Assembly (NCBI RefSeq): GCF_004116955.1
Contig: NZ_CP026362.1
Location: 4,128,001-4,192,000, forward strand
Length of the DNA stretch: 64,000 nucleotides
Direction of reading: 5' to 3'
From: Bacillus vallismortis
GTDB taxonomy: Bacteria; Bacillota; Bacilli; Bacillales; Bacillaceae
Part shown: positions 56,674 through 64,000 of the stretch, piece after piece
Layout: every line of letters starts with the position of its first letter
Position numbering within the stretch: the first letter of the stretch is position 1
Translations under genes and position numbers: made by a program
Notes under the pieces: model-generated
Databases searched by the model: none
The model's input: the letters and a program-made list of their open reading frames with translations, nothing else
What the model was told of the DNA's origin: nothing

Positions 56674-57033
56674 ATGGTAAAATGGGCAGTCAGCATTTTA
56701 GTCAATGCATTGTTATTAATCGTCATTGATGGATACATTGACTCCATCCATATCAGCAGCTTCGGGGCAGCGATTATCGCCAGCCTCATTTTATCGATCT
56801 TAAACGTGCTGATCAAACCGCTGTTGATTATCTTCACACTGCCAGTCACCATGGTGACGTTCGGTCTCTTCTTGTTTGTGATTAACGCCATTACGCTTAT
56901 GATGACCGCGTCCATTATGGGTGACAGTTTTCAAATTGGCGGCTTCGGCACAGCGATTTGGGCATCTGTTATTCTATCGGTGTTCCATTTGCTGATTCAA
57001 AAAGGAATTTTAGAACCTCTGCAAAAGAGATAA
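56674..57033 (+). CDS. yvlD: YvlD, phage-holin-family-4-like membrane protein
   Basis: A 119-residue protein with four membrane helices, of the phage_holin_4_2/YvlD family (VKWAVSILVNALLLIVIDGYI, then LSILNVLIKPLLIIFTLPVTMVTFGLF, which is diagnostic). It is reported to contribute to resistance against lantibiotics in the sigma-W regulon; this is recalled knowledge, not visible in sequence. It is the last gene of the operon. Confidence 0.9.
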   Translation: MVKWAVSILVNALLLIVIDGYIDSIHISSFGAAIIASLILSILNVLIKPLLIIFTLPVTMVTFGLFLFVINAITLMMTASIMGDSFQIGGFGTAIWASVILSVFHLLIQKGILEPLQKR

Positions 57034-57062
57034 AAAGCTGCCATCAAAGGGCAGCTTTTTTA
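57032..57062. terminator. Bidirectional terminator between yvlD and yvmA
   Basis: AAAAAGCTGCC pairs with GGCAGCTTTTTT around a short ATCAAAG loop, with A and T tracts on the two sides serving the convergent genes. Confidence 0.92.
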
Positions 57063-58271
57063 CATGTGGTGCTTTTTTTGTTTCATGCGCTTTTGCGGCG
57101 GATACAATTGCGGCAGAAGGCAAAAGCTCAATGCGGCAAATATAAGGCCTAAGAGGCCAAACGACATGACAGACGGCATCATGGTGAGCAGATAGGCAGA
57201 TATCATCGGGCCTGCCGCCATGCCTGTGTATCTGATAAAGTTAAACATTCCGATTGCACTCCCCCTGTTGTGTTCAAATTCGTTGGTGATCATTGTGGAG
57301 TACAAGGGAGGAATGATCCCCATTGAGATGCCAAACAATGCCAGTGTGAGAGCCATGAGAATAAGAGAAACGGAATGTGTAACGGCGAATAAAATGATGC
57401 TGCAGGCCGCCATCACATTGCTGCCGATAAACAAAGTGTTCAGCGCGACTTTTGCCTGTATCCGTTTAAACAGAAACGTACCTGCGATTGTACTAAGGGC
57501 CAGCGGCAAATACAACAGCCCTGCTATGCTCACATCAATATGATAATGCTCCGTCAGCAATATCGGGAGGTAGACGATTACCGCAAAATAAATGAAAAAG
57601 AGGACAAAGCTTAAGGTTAAAATGACGTTTCCTGTTCGATTTGTAAATATTGATTTGTAATGGGCAAAAACATTGCCCTTAGCTTTCTGCTTAGATTCAG
57701 CGGGAGCGTCCTTGGGAAAGATCATGGCGTTTGCCGCCAGCATAATGACAGAGATGGCCGTAAGCATCCAAAAGATCCCTTCGTACCCGGCTGCTCCGCC
57801 AATCAATCCCCCGAGGACAGGTGCGATAGCCGGGGCGGCGGAAAGGAGCATTTGATACGTTCCCATGGCACTTCCGCGTTCACTGCCTGTAAACAGCTTT
57901 CCGATCGTTGTGGCAGCAATAAGAGGCAGTGCTGCGGACCCGGCCGCCTGTATCATTCTGAATATCAGAAACAAAGTAAAATCGGTGGTCACCGCGCAGC
58001 CGACGCTGGCAGCTGCCGTTGCCAGAATTCCAGCGATCAAAACAAACCGTGCGCCTTTAAAATCGATGATGGTCCCTAAAATAATTTGCATAATCGCTGT
58101 CACAATCATAAAGACTGAGACTGACAGATTGACCATTGCTGCGGAAACATGGAACGATTCTTTAATAATCGGGATGATAGGTGAATAAATGTTTTGGCTT
58201 AAAGACGCAAAAAAAGCGCTGAAGCAAACAATATATAAGATCAATACCGCCTTTGATTTCGTTTGAGCCAT
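57060..58271 (-). CDS. yvmA: YvmA, MFS transporter of the pulcherrimin locus
   Basis: A 403-residue 12-helix exporter of the DHA1/Bcr type, with motif A-like [17 protein letters not shown] and conserved [12 protein letters not shown]. It is adjacent to the pulcherriminic acid genes and is thought to export or take up that iron-binding cyclodipeptide. ATG 58271 follows AAGGCGG on the minus strand. GTG 58280 overlaps that site. yvmB lies immediately upstream, so the two are cotranscribed. Confidence 0.88.
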   Translation of the reverse strand: MAQTKSKAVLILYIVCFSAFFASLSQNIYSPIIPIIKESFHVSAAMVNLSVSVFMIVTAIMQIILGTIIDFKGARFVLIAGILATAAASVGCAVTTDFTLFLIFRMIQAAGSAALPLIAATTIGKLFTGSERGSAMGTYQMLLSAAPAIAPVLGGLIGGAAGYEGIFWMLTAISVIMLAANAMIFPKDAPAESKQKAKGNVFAHYKSIFTNRTGNVILTLSFVLFFIYFAVIVYLPILLTEHYHIDVSIAGLLYLPLALSTIAGTFLFKRIQAKVALNTLFIGSNVMAACSIILFAVTHSVSLILMALTLALFGISMGIIPPLYSTMITNEFEHNRGSAIGMFNFIRYTGMAAGPMISAYLLTMMPSVMSFGLLGLIFAALSFCLLPQLYPPQKRMKQKKHHM

Positions 58272-58291
58272 TGTGTACACCGCCTTTTGTG

Positions 58292-58792
58292 TTATTTGTC
58301 CGGAGTCTCGTTGGTTTGTTCTGCTTCAAGTGAAGACGTCAGCTGCTCTAAAAATTTCAGTACAGCATTTTGCTCATCTTGTGAGAATGAGTCGAGGAAT
58401 TGGTAAAACGCCAGCTCCTTTTTTTTATGCAATTTCTCATGCAAGTCGAAAATCCGTCTGCCTTTGCGGGTTAATTTGAAATACACTTCTTTCTTGTTAT
58501 CTGTCAGCTGATAGCTGTTAATGAATTCTTCCTTAATCAGTTTTGTGCTGATTTTCGTGACATTCGCCTTCGATAAGTTCATTTTTCTGGCGATTCCCGC
58601 ATTGTTAATGGGTTCATGCTGGCCGATACAGTCAATAACATGAATGCTTGTCATGTTTTTAGGAACATCCATCACATCCTTTTCTGCGGCCACCTTGAAA
58701 AACTGCTGAAGCGAAGTGTTCGCTTTTTGTTCATTAAGGTGCAGAAGTCTCACGTATATGTCGTATATCATCTGCTTTGTCAAATCAGACAT
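58292..58792 (-). CDS. yvmB: YvmB (PchR), MarR-family regulator of pulcherrimin genes
   Basis: A 166-residue MarR protein with winged helix-turn-helix ([33 protein letters not shown]) and the wing [22 protein letters not shown]. It is reported to repress yvmC-cypX and yvmBA. Two matching palindromic sites lie in the yvmB-yvmC intergenic region. The start is ATG 58792 with AGAGGGTAG upstream. Confidence 0.92.
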   Translation of the reverse strand: MSDLTKQMIYDIYVRLLHLNEQKANTSLQQFFKVAAEKDVMDVPKNMTSIHVIDCIGQHEPINNAGIARKMNLSKANVTKISTKLIKEEFINSYQLTDNKKEVYFKLTRKGRRIFDLHEKLHKKKELAFYQFLDSFSQDEQNAVLKFLEQLTSSLEAEQTNETPDK

Positions 58793-58846
58793 AGGCTACC
58801 CTCTTTCTGAGAAATAATCGTTTACAATAAAACAATAAACAATATT

Positions 58847-58860
58847 GTTTACTGGTGAAC
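58847..58860. promoter_or_regulatory. Candidate YvmB operator 1 (yvmB side)
   Basis: GTTTACTGGTGAAC is an inverted repeat with one mismatch, about 55 bases before the yvmB start. It shares the pattern GTTTACT(A/G)GT(A/G)AAC with the site upstream of yvmC. It probably mediates autoregulation. Confidence 0.68.
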
Positions 58861-59038
58861 GATTTAATTTTATCTTTTCTTGTTTTCGTTGTCAATTGCT
58901 GGTGTTTAAACTTTATTTGCTGTTAGTCATGTGGAGCATCAGTGTAAAAAGTGTGTGAAAAATGTGACATTAACATTTATTTTCAAGTATTTGGGTGCTG
59001 ATCGTATTGACGAAAGGAAGAATAAGGGATAAAATGAC

Positions 59039-59060
59039 TAATGTTTACTAGTAAACATTA
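59039..59060. promoter_or_regulatory. Candidate YvmB operator 2, perfect 22-bp palindrome before yvmC
   Basis: The core GTTTACTAGTAAAC (59043-59056) is extended by TAAT / ATTA on both sides to a perfect 22-base palindrome, about 170 bases before the yvmC start. The same core occurs near yvmB. Most of the remaining 435-base gap is AT-rich. It contains a second open stretch in the yvmC frame from 59129 but no better start. Confidence 0.75.
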
Positions 59061-59227
59061 ATTATGATGTGCATTGTAATAATGAAAAAGAAGTTGGAAT
59101 CTTACTATAATTCACTTGGAAACTTTAAGTGCTGCCTGTCATTCGTCTTGTTCAGTTGTGCCAGTTGTTCTATCTCATCTTTGAGGGTGCTGACTTAAAG
59201 CGGGATAAGTTTTTAGGGGTGAATGAG

Positions 59228-59974
59228 ATGACCGAAATGGTGACGGAAAAAAAGCCTGTGCATTTTACTGCTGAGTCTCTGACACAAAATTGCAGAGAAA
59301 TATTTGAACGGCGCCGGCATGTTTTGTTGGGGATCAGCCCGTTTAACAGCAGGTTTTCTGAGGACTATATTTACAGATTGATTGGATGGGCAACCGCTGA
59401 ATTTAAGAGTGTTTCTGTTTTGCTTGCAGGGCATGAGGCGGCTAATCTTCTTGAAGCCCTCGGAACTCCCAGAGGCAAGGCGGAACGAAAAGTCAGAAAA
59501 GAGGTATCGCGAAACCGAAGATTTGCTGAAAGGGCTCTTGCGGCTCATGGCGGAGACCCGGAGGCGATCCATACATTTTCTGATTTTACGGAAAACAAAG
59601 CCTATCAGCTGATGAGACAAGAAGCTGAACATGCGTTTTTTGAACAGCCTCATTTTCGCCAGGCTTGTTTGGATATGTCTCGTGAAGCGTTGGTTGGACG
59701 CGCGCGCGGCATTAGTTTGATGATGGAAGAAGTCAGTGAGGATATGCTGAATCTGGCTGTTGAATATGTCATAGCTGAGCTGCCGTTTTTTATCGGGGCT
59801 CCGGATATTTTAGAGGTGGAAGAGACGCTCCTTGCTTATCATCGTCCGTGGAAACTGGGTGAGAAGATCAGTGATCATGCATTTTCTATTCGCATGCGGC
59901 CGAATCAAGGATATCTCATTGTGCAGGAAATGGAGCAGATGCTTTCTGAATCACCGATCACATCTGAAGGATGA
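59228..59974 (+). CDS. yvmC: YvmC, cyclodipeptide synthase (cyclo-L-Leu-L-Leu)
   Basis: A 248-residue class I-aminoacyl-tRNA-synthetase-like enzyme that makes cyclo(Leu-Leu) from two leucyl-tRNAs. The catalytic Ser37 lies in [17 protein letters not shown] and [17 protein letters not shown] are conserved blocks of cyclodipeptide synthases. ATG 59228 gives the known length, with GGGGTGAATGAG upstream. An open extension to 59129 has no ribosome site and falls in the regulatory region. It is coupled to cypX. Confidence 0.96.
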   Translation: MTEMVTEKKPVHFTAESLTQNCREIFERRRHVLLGISPFNSRFSEDYIYRLIGWATAEFKSVSVLLAGHEAANLLEALGTPRGKAERKVRKEVSRNRRFAERALAAHGGDPEAIHTFSDFTENKAYQLMRQEAEHAFFEQPHFRQACLDMSREALVGRARGISLMMEEVSEDMLNLAVEYVIAELPFFIGAPDILEVEETLLAYHRPWKLGEKISDHAFSIRMRPNQGYLIVQEMEQMLSESPITSEG

Positions 59975-59988
59975 TAGGGGGAGTAAAG

Positions 59989-61206
59989 ATGAGTCAATCG
60001 ATTAAATTATTTAGTGTGCTTTCTGACCAATTTCAAGAAAATCCATATGCCTATTTTTCACAGCTGCGGGAGGAAGACCCTGTTCATTATGAAGAGTCGA
60101 TAGACAGCTATTTTATCAGCCGCTATCACGATGTCCGCTATATCCTTCAGCATCCGGATATCTTTACGACAAAATCTCTTGTTAAGCGTGCTGAACCGGT
60201 TATGCGCGGTCCTGTGCTCGCCCAAATGCACGGGAAAGAACACTCCGCCAAAAGAAGAATTGTAGTGAGAAGCTTTATCGGGGACGCTTTGGACCATCTG
60301 TCTCCATTGATTAAACAAAATGCAGAAAACTTGTTAGCTCCTTATCTTGAAAAAGGCAGAATCGATCTCGTCAATGATTTTGGGAAAACGTTTGCGGTGT
60401 GTGTCACGATGGACATGCTCGGGCTGGATAAAAGAGATCATGAAAAAATCGCTGAGTGGCACAGCGGAGTTGCCGATTTTATTACGAGTATCTCTCAGGA
60501 TCCTGAAGCTCGGGCGCATTCTTTATGGTGCAGCGAACAGCTTTCACAATACTTGATGCCTGTCATCGAGGATCGCCGCGTCAATCCGGGGTCAGATTTA
60601 ATTTCAATCCTCTGTACCTCTGAATATGAAGGCATGGCGATGTCGGACAAGGATATACTGGCGCTGATTCTCAATGTGCTGTTAGCCGCAACGGAACCGG
60701 CGGATAAGACGCTGGCGCTGATGATCTATCATTTGCTCAACAATCCCGAGCAGATGAATGATGTTTTGGCTGACCGTACGTTAGTGCCAAGAGCTATTGC
60801 CGAGACGCTGCGTTATAAACCGCCGGTTCAGCTGATTCCGCGGCAGCTGTCCCAAGATACGGTGGTCGGCGGTATGGAAATCAAAAAAGATACGATTGTG
60901 TTTTGTATGATCGGAGCGGCTAACCGAGACCCTGAAGCGTTTGAATGTCCCGACGTGTTTAACATTCATCGGGAAGATCTCGGCATCAAGAGCGCTTTTA
61001 GCGGCGCCGCCCGGCATCTCGCTTTCGGATCCGGCATCCATAACTGTGTAGGAGCAGCTTTTGCCAAAACCGAAATCGAGATTGTAGCCAATATTGTGCT
61101 GGATAAGATGCGGAATATTAGGTTAGAAGAAGGTTTTCAATATGCTGAATCCGGCCTGTATACACGCGGACCCGTTTCACTTCATATTACGTTTGACAGG
61201 TGTTAA
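59989..61206 (+). CDS. cypX: CypX, cytochrome P450 CYP134A1
   Basis: A 405-residue cytochrome P450. The haem-binding loop is FGSGIHNCVGAAFAKTE, with Cys353. It oxidises cyclo(Leu-Leu) to pulcherriminic acid, which chelates iron as the red pigment pulcherrimin. The I-helix has AATEPADKT, where other P450s often have A-G-x-D/E-T; the ExxR-like ETLRYKPP is also present. ATG 59989 with GGGGGAG upstream lies 14 bases after the yvmC stop. A longer frame start at 59971 overlaps yvmC. Confidence 0.96.
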   Translation: MSQSIKLFSVLSDQFQENPYAYFSQLREEDPVHYEESIDSYFISRYHDVRYILQHPDIFTTKSLVKRAEPVMRGPVLAQMHGKEHSAKRRIVVRSFIGDALDHLSPLIKQNAENLLAPYLEKGRIDLVNDFGKTFAVCVTMDMLGLDKRDHEKIAEWHSGVADFITSISQDPEARAHSLWCSEQLSQYLMPVIEDRRVNPGSDLISILCTSEYEGMAMSDKDILALILNVLLAATEPADKTLALMIYHLLNNPEQMNDVLADRTLVPRAIAETLRYKPPVQLIPRQLSQDTVVGGMEIKKDTIVFCMIGAANRDPEAFECPDVFNIHREDLGIKSAFSGAARHLAFGSGIHNCVGAAFAKTEIEIVANIVLDKMRNIRLEEGFQYAESGLYTRGPVSLHITFDRC

Positions 61207-61216
61207 TAAAAATCAA

Positions 61217-61247
61217 AGGTCTCTCCCATGCGGGCGAGGCTTTTTTT
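61217..61247. terminator. Terminator between cypX and yvnA
   Basis: GGTCTCTCCC pairs with GGGCGAGGCT around ATGC (one mismatch, two G-T pairs), followed by seven T. It serves cypX. The yvnA stop lies within its 3' end. Confidence 0.72.
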
Positions 61248-61719
61248 ACATATGTTTTACCCATAAGTTAAAAAACGCAGTCACTGTTTTTAAATCATCA
61301 ATTGAAAATTCATTGAAGAGCTGCTCGTATTTCTCCATAGCTTTTTCGTGCAGCTGTTCATGTAATGCTGCCAGCTCTCTGCCGCTTTCAGTTAACGTAT
61401 AAAAAATTTCTTTTTTATTGCCGGGCTTTTTTGCCACTGTGATGATCTTGTGTTTCAACAAAGCTTGCACCGCTTTTGAAACCGCTGCTTTTGAGATGTG
61501 TAAGCGTGATGCCAGAAAGCTGTTATTCACATTTTGGCTGGTATGTATGCAGGAAACAATGTGCAGTTGGGTCAATGTCCAGTCTTTTTTGAGATGTTCG
61601 AGATGTTCTGAGGACATATCCCGGGACGGAATCTGCACCTTTTGCAAGACGCGTTTATCCCTTTTTAATGCGAATTGTTGTATCGCTTGAAATAATTCCT
61701 CATGAATGCTGTTGGTCAT
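61246..61719 (-). CDS. yvnA: YvnA, MarR-family regulator
   Basis: A 157-residue MarR protein, a paralogue-like relative of YvmB (LHISKAAVSKAVQALLKHKIITVAKKPGNKKEIFYTLTESGRELA in the DNA-binding wing). Its target is unknown. It is placed between cypX and yvnB, and a palindrome just before its start suggests autoregulation. ATG 61719 follows GGAGAGG. Confidence 0.9.
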   Translation of the reverse strand: MTNSIHEELFQAIQQFALKRDKRVLQKVQIPSRDMSSEHLEHLKKDWTLTQLHIVSCIHTSQNVNNSFLASRLHISKAAVSKAVQALLKHKIITVAKKPGNKKEIFYTLTESGRELAALHEQLHEKAMEKYEQLFNEFSIDDLKTVTAFFNLWVKHM

Positions 61720-61742
61720 TATTGTGCCTCTCCGATTTAATT

Positions 61743-61756
61743 GTTAACTGGTTAAC
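61743..61756. promoter_or_regulatory. Candidate YvnA operator
   Basis: GTTAACTGGTTAAC is an inverted repeat with TG centre, 24 bases upstream of the yvnA start. It has the same six-two-six layout as the YvmB sites (GTTTACTAGTAAAC) but a different half-site, as expected for a related regulator. Confidence 0.65.
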
Positions 61757-61883
61757 TATTCTTATTTTACTGGGGAATAGTGGGATTTTCAAGAGGCAGA
61801 CGCTTTTTTCTTCTTTTTGTACAAAAATGAACTCATAAGCTGCCCTGTTCAGACGCAAAATACGTGAAAAGGGAGGTGCTTCG

Positions 61884-64000
61884 ATGAGGAAATACACTGT
61901 TATCGCTTCTTTATTCTTGTCTTTTCTTTCAGTTTTGTACGGCGGTCACTATGAACCGAAAGCTTTCCCTATTACAAAACAGGAACCATTCCAAACGCCT
62001 CATTACATCCCCTTGCTTGAAAATCCTCCTCACATTGATGTAAAAGCTGAAATGAAAAGCAATCTGATGATTGAGGCTCAAGTACGTGACAATGAGTATC
62101 AAGCATTTTCTGCCTTTCTGTTTTATAAACAAAGTAATGAGCTGGGCTACAAAATGGTGCCGATGGACCCGACACCCGGAGCGATCCGAAAGTTTATGGC
62201 ACAAATTCCGAAACGATTGATTTGGAACAGCGAGCTTGAGTATTACATTGTGGTTTCAAATGGGAAGCAGCGGGCCGAGTCGGAGACGAAAAAACTGAAG
62301 CTGGAAGGATATCAAGCGGCTCTTTCCCATATTCCGGAGCTTCTGATCACAGAGCTTGCTGTTGATACGAAGAACATAGGACACGCAGACGGTTATGAAT
62401 TTATTGAGTTGTATAATACGACTGACAGAACGATTGATTTTAAAGACTATCATATCCGTTACCGCTATCCGAAAGAAGGGCCAGAATCCGATCTGATTTG
62501 GAGGCCGGAAGAAAGGATCACGATTCCACCCGGCGACACGTTTGTGGTTTGGCTGAAGCCTGCCGGGCATCCGGAATTGACGGCGGAAGATTTCAATCGA
62601 TATTACGAGACACAATTAACAGAAGGGAAAAATTTGGCGGTGATAGAGGAGACAGAGGGCATGGCTAATACGAGGCCGCGGGCAGTTGTGATATCAACGA
62701 ATACAGGAAAAGATATTTCGGTTGCGCATTATCGAAAACATGCGTTTCGCCGGCTCTCGTCTGTGCTGTACAAATATCCGCTGAACGGAACCGCAGAACT
62801 TCTCAATATTTCTACCGGGGAAAAGAATCCGTCTCCAGGAACCGTATTACAGGCGCAGGTGCCTGAGCAGAAACGAAAAATCAAGCTTGATAAAGAAAAG
62901 CCGGTGATAGAGGATTTGACTGACCGCAAGCCTGTCCGTCCTGCTGAAAGCATTGAGCTGCGGGCAGACATTCGGGACTACAGTCTTGTGAAAACCGCGG
63001 CCTTTTACTATCGGACAGACGAAAACAAACCGTTTAAGCGCATTTTTGCTGAAAAAGACCGCAACGACAATCTTTACCATTATATCGTGTATTCGCCTGA
63101 ACTGATCGGGAAAGATCAGCTCGAGTATTACGTTGCGGCAGGGGACGGGGTCAATGAAGCGAAAACGCCGGTCAAAATGATTGATATTAAACAAACAAGC
63201 AAATCGCACGGTTTGCGGATGAACATTGAAAACAGAGACACGCTGTCGGGAACCCAATTTCTTAAAGTGACGACAGACGGGGGCACTGACAGCATCAAGC
63301 TGTGGATTGACGGAAAAAAACAAGTGACAGAGCCCGCTATGGAAAAAGAAGTGTATTTTGCGTTTGATACAAGAAAAACGAATCTTTATTTTAAAAATGC
63401 GGTAACGATGGAAGGCAAAGTGTTAAAGGTGTTTGATGATACGACAAATAAATACCGGACCTATTCTGTTCCGTTGCCAGAAACGCTGCTTCGTAAGGGG
63501 AAGCAGCTCCAGCATATTACGATTCGATCAGGTTCTAAGGTATCGCCGTTTGATACGGCTGAAAACCGTGATGATTTCTTAGTCAAAAACGCCAGATTGG
63601 TGTTATCGGATGGAACGGTGATCAGGGATCAGAGGGTTTCTCCCGAGAAGGAACTCTTTATTGGAGATAATCAGCGCTCGAATAAAAGCTGGCAATTTCA
63701 ATTCAATCTGCCTGACGGACTGTTTACGTCACAGCTGCTGGAGTGGGATACATCAAAGCTTTCTGAAGGCGTTCACCATATTCAAGCAAGCGACGGGAAG
63801 GAAAATGTCAGCTTGGTTGTGCGGGTGGACAATTCAGGGCCGCACATTGAGCCGAATATGAACGAAGGACAAACGTACAAAGGAAATCTCATTCTGCAGG
63901 CTGATATGTATGATAAATGGAGCAAAATTGAGGAGGCGGAGGCGTTTTTAGATGGTGAAAGCATTACACTCCCATACCATACGTCATCTTCTGAACTATC
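61884..64000 (+). CDS. yvnB: YvnB, large secreted protein with lamin-tail domain (5' part)
   Basis: The reading frame is open from ATG 61884 (GGGAGGTG upstream) to the window end, 705 codons, with no stop. A signal peptide covers about residues 1-20 (KYTVIASLFLSFLSVLYGG). A lamin-tail-like domain follows near 150-250 (PELLITELAVDT, GYEFIELYNTTDRTIDF). Immunoglobulin-like segments come next (VEDLTDRKPVRPAESIELRADI-type repeats with YYxADGxNxA patterns). In strain 168 YvnB is about 1289 residues with a C-terminal metallophosphatase domain, which would lie beyond this window. Confidence 0.9.
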   Translation, partial: MRKYTVIASLFLSFLSVLYGGHYEPKAFPITKQEPFQTPHYIPLLENPPHIDVKAEMKSNLMIEAQVRDNEYQAFSAFLFYKQSNELGYKMVPMDPTPGAIRKFMAQIPKRLIWNSELEYYIVVSNGKQRAESETKKLKLEGYQAALSHIPELLITELAVDTKNIGHADGYEFIELYNTTDRTIDFKDYHIRYRYPKEGPESDLIWRPEERITIPPGDTFVVWLKPAGHPELTAEDFNRYYETQLTEGKNLAVIEETEGMANTRPRAVVISTNTGKDISVAHYRKHAFRRLSSVLYKYPLNGTAELLNISTGEKNPSPGTVLQAQVPEQKRKIKLDKEKPVIEDLTDRKPVRPAESIELRADIRDYSLVKTAAFYYRTDENKPFKRIFAEKDRNDNLYHYIVYSPELIGKDQLEYYVAAGDGVNEAKTPVKMIDIKQTSKSHGLRMNIENRDTLSGTQFLKVTTDGGTDSIKLWIDGKKQVTEPAMEKEVYFAFDTRKTNLYFKNAVTMEGKVLKVFDDTTNKYRTYSVPLPETLLRKGKQLQHITIRSGSKVSPFDTAENRDDFLVKNARLVLSDGTVIRDQRVSPEKELFIGDNQRSNKSWQFQFNLPDGLFTSQLLEWDTSKLSEGVHHIQASDGKENVSLVVRVDNSGPHIEPNMNEGQTYKGNLILQADMYDKWSKIEEAEAFLDGESITLPYHTSSSEL

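Overview
The window is a contiguous stretch of a Bacillus subtilis-group chromosome. Gene order and protein families follow the lytC - tua - tagO - degSU - comF - flagellin - secA - ftsEX - minJ - uvrBA - yvl - yvm block that I recall from B. subtilis. Sequence differences from strain 168 as I remember it (for example in YvmC), a wall teichoic acid glycosyltransferase between lytC and tuaA, and a second full-length flagellin suggest a relative such as a W23/spizizenii-type strain, B. vallismortis or B. mojavensis. The species is not fixed by the sequence alone. No rRNA, tRNA, IS element, prophage or CRISPR array was seen.

Region 1 (1-16.4 kb) is cell-envelope polymer biology: the end of lytB, the autolysin lytC, a TarS/TarQ-like glycosyltransferase, the eight-gene teichuronic acid operon tuaABCDEFGH behind four PhoP-type boxes, tagO (first step of wall teichoic acid), and on the minus strand tagV (LCP ligase) and yvyE. 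Region 2 (16.6-22.0 kb) holds degS-degU, degV and the competence operon comFA-FB-FC. Region 3 (22.1-31.4 kb) is the late flagellar block: yvyF-flgM-flgN-flgK-flgL-yviE-fliW-csrA, then hag with its own sigma-D promoter and two CsrA-type sites, then flaG-fliD-fliS-fliT and an unrecognised small gene.

Region 4 (31.5-42.8 kb) has hpf with a sigma-B promoter, secA, prfB with a programmed +1 frameshift, yvjA, cccB, ftsEX, ctpB, swrA (the intact 8-A allele) and minJ. Region 5 (42.8-53.1 kb) has the minus-strand group yvkC-yvkB-yvkA (rifampin-phosphotransferase-like enzyme, TetR regulator, MFS exporter), csbA with a sigma-B promoter, and uvrB-uvrA behind a LexA box. Region 6 (53.2-54.8 kb) is the most unusual: a second complete 304-residue flagellin gene with a perfect sigma-D promoter, in a place where strain 168 carries only a flagellin fragment, followed by a small unrecognised minus-strand gene. 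Region 7 (54.9-64 kb) has the sigma-W operon yvlABCD, the pulcherrimin locus (yvmA, yvmB, yvmC, cypX) with palindromic operators, a second MarR gene (yvnA) and the first 705 codons of yvnB.

Motility runs through the window as a theme: DegU, FlgM, SwrA, FliW/CsrA, Hag and the filament cap and chaperone genes are all here. The strain appears motility- and swarming-competent, with two flagellins under sigma-D.
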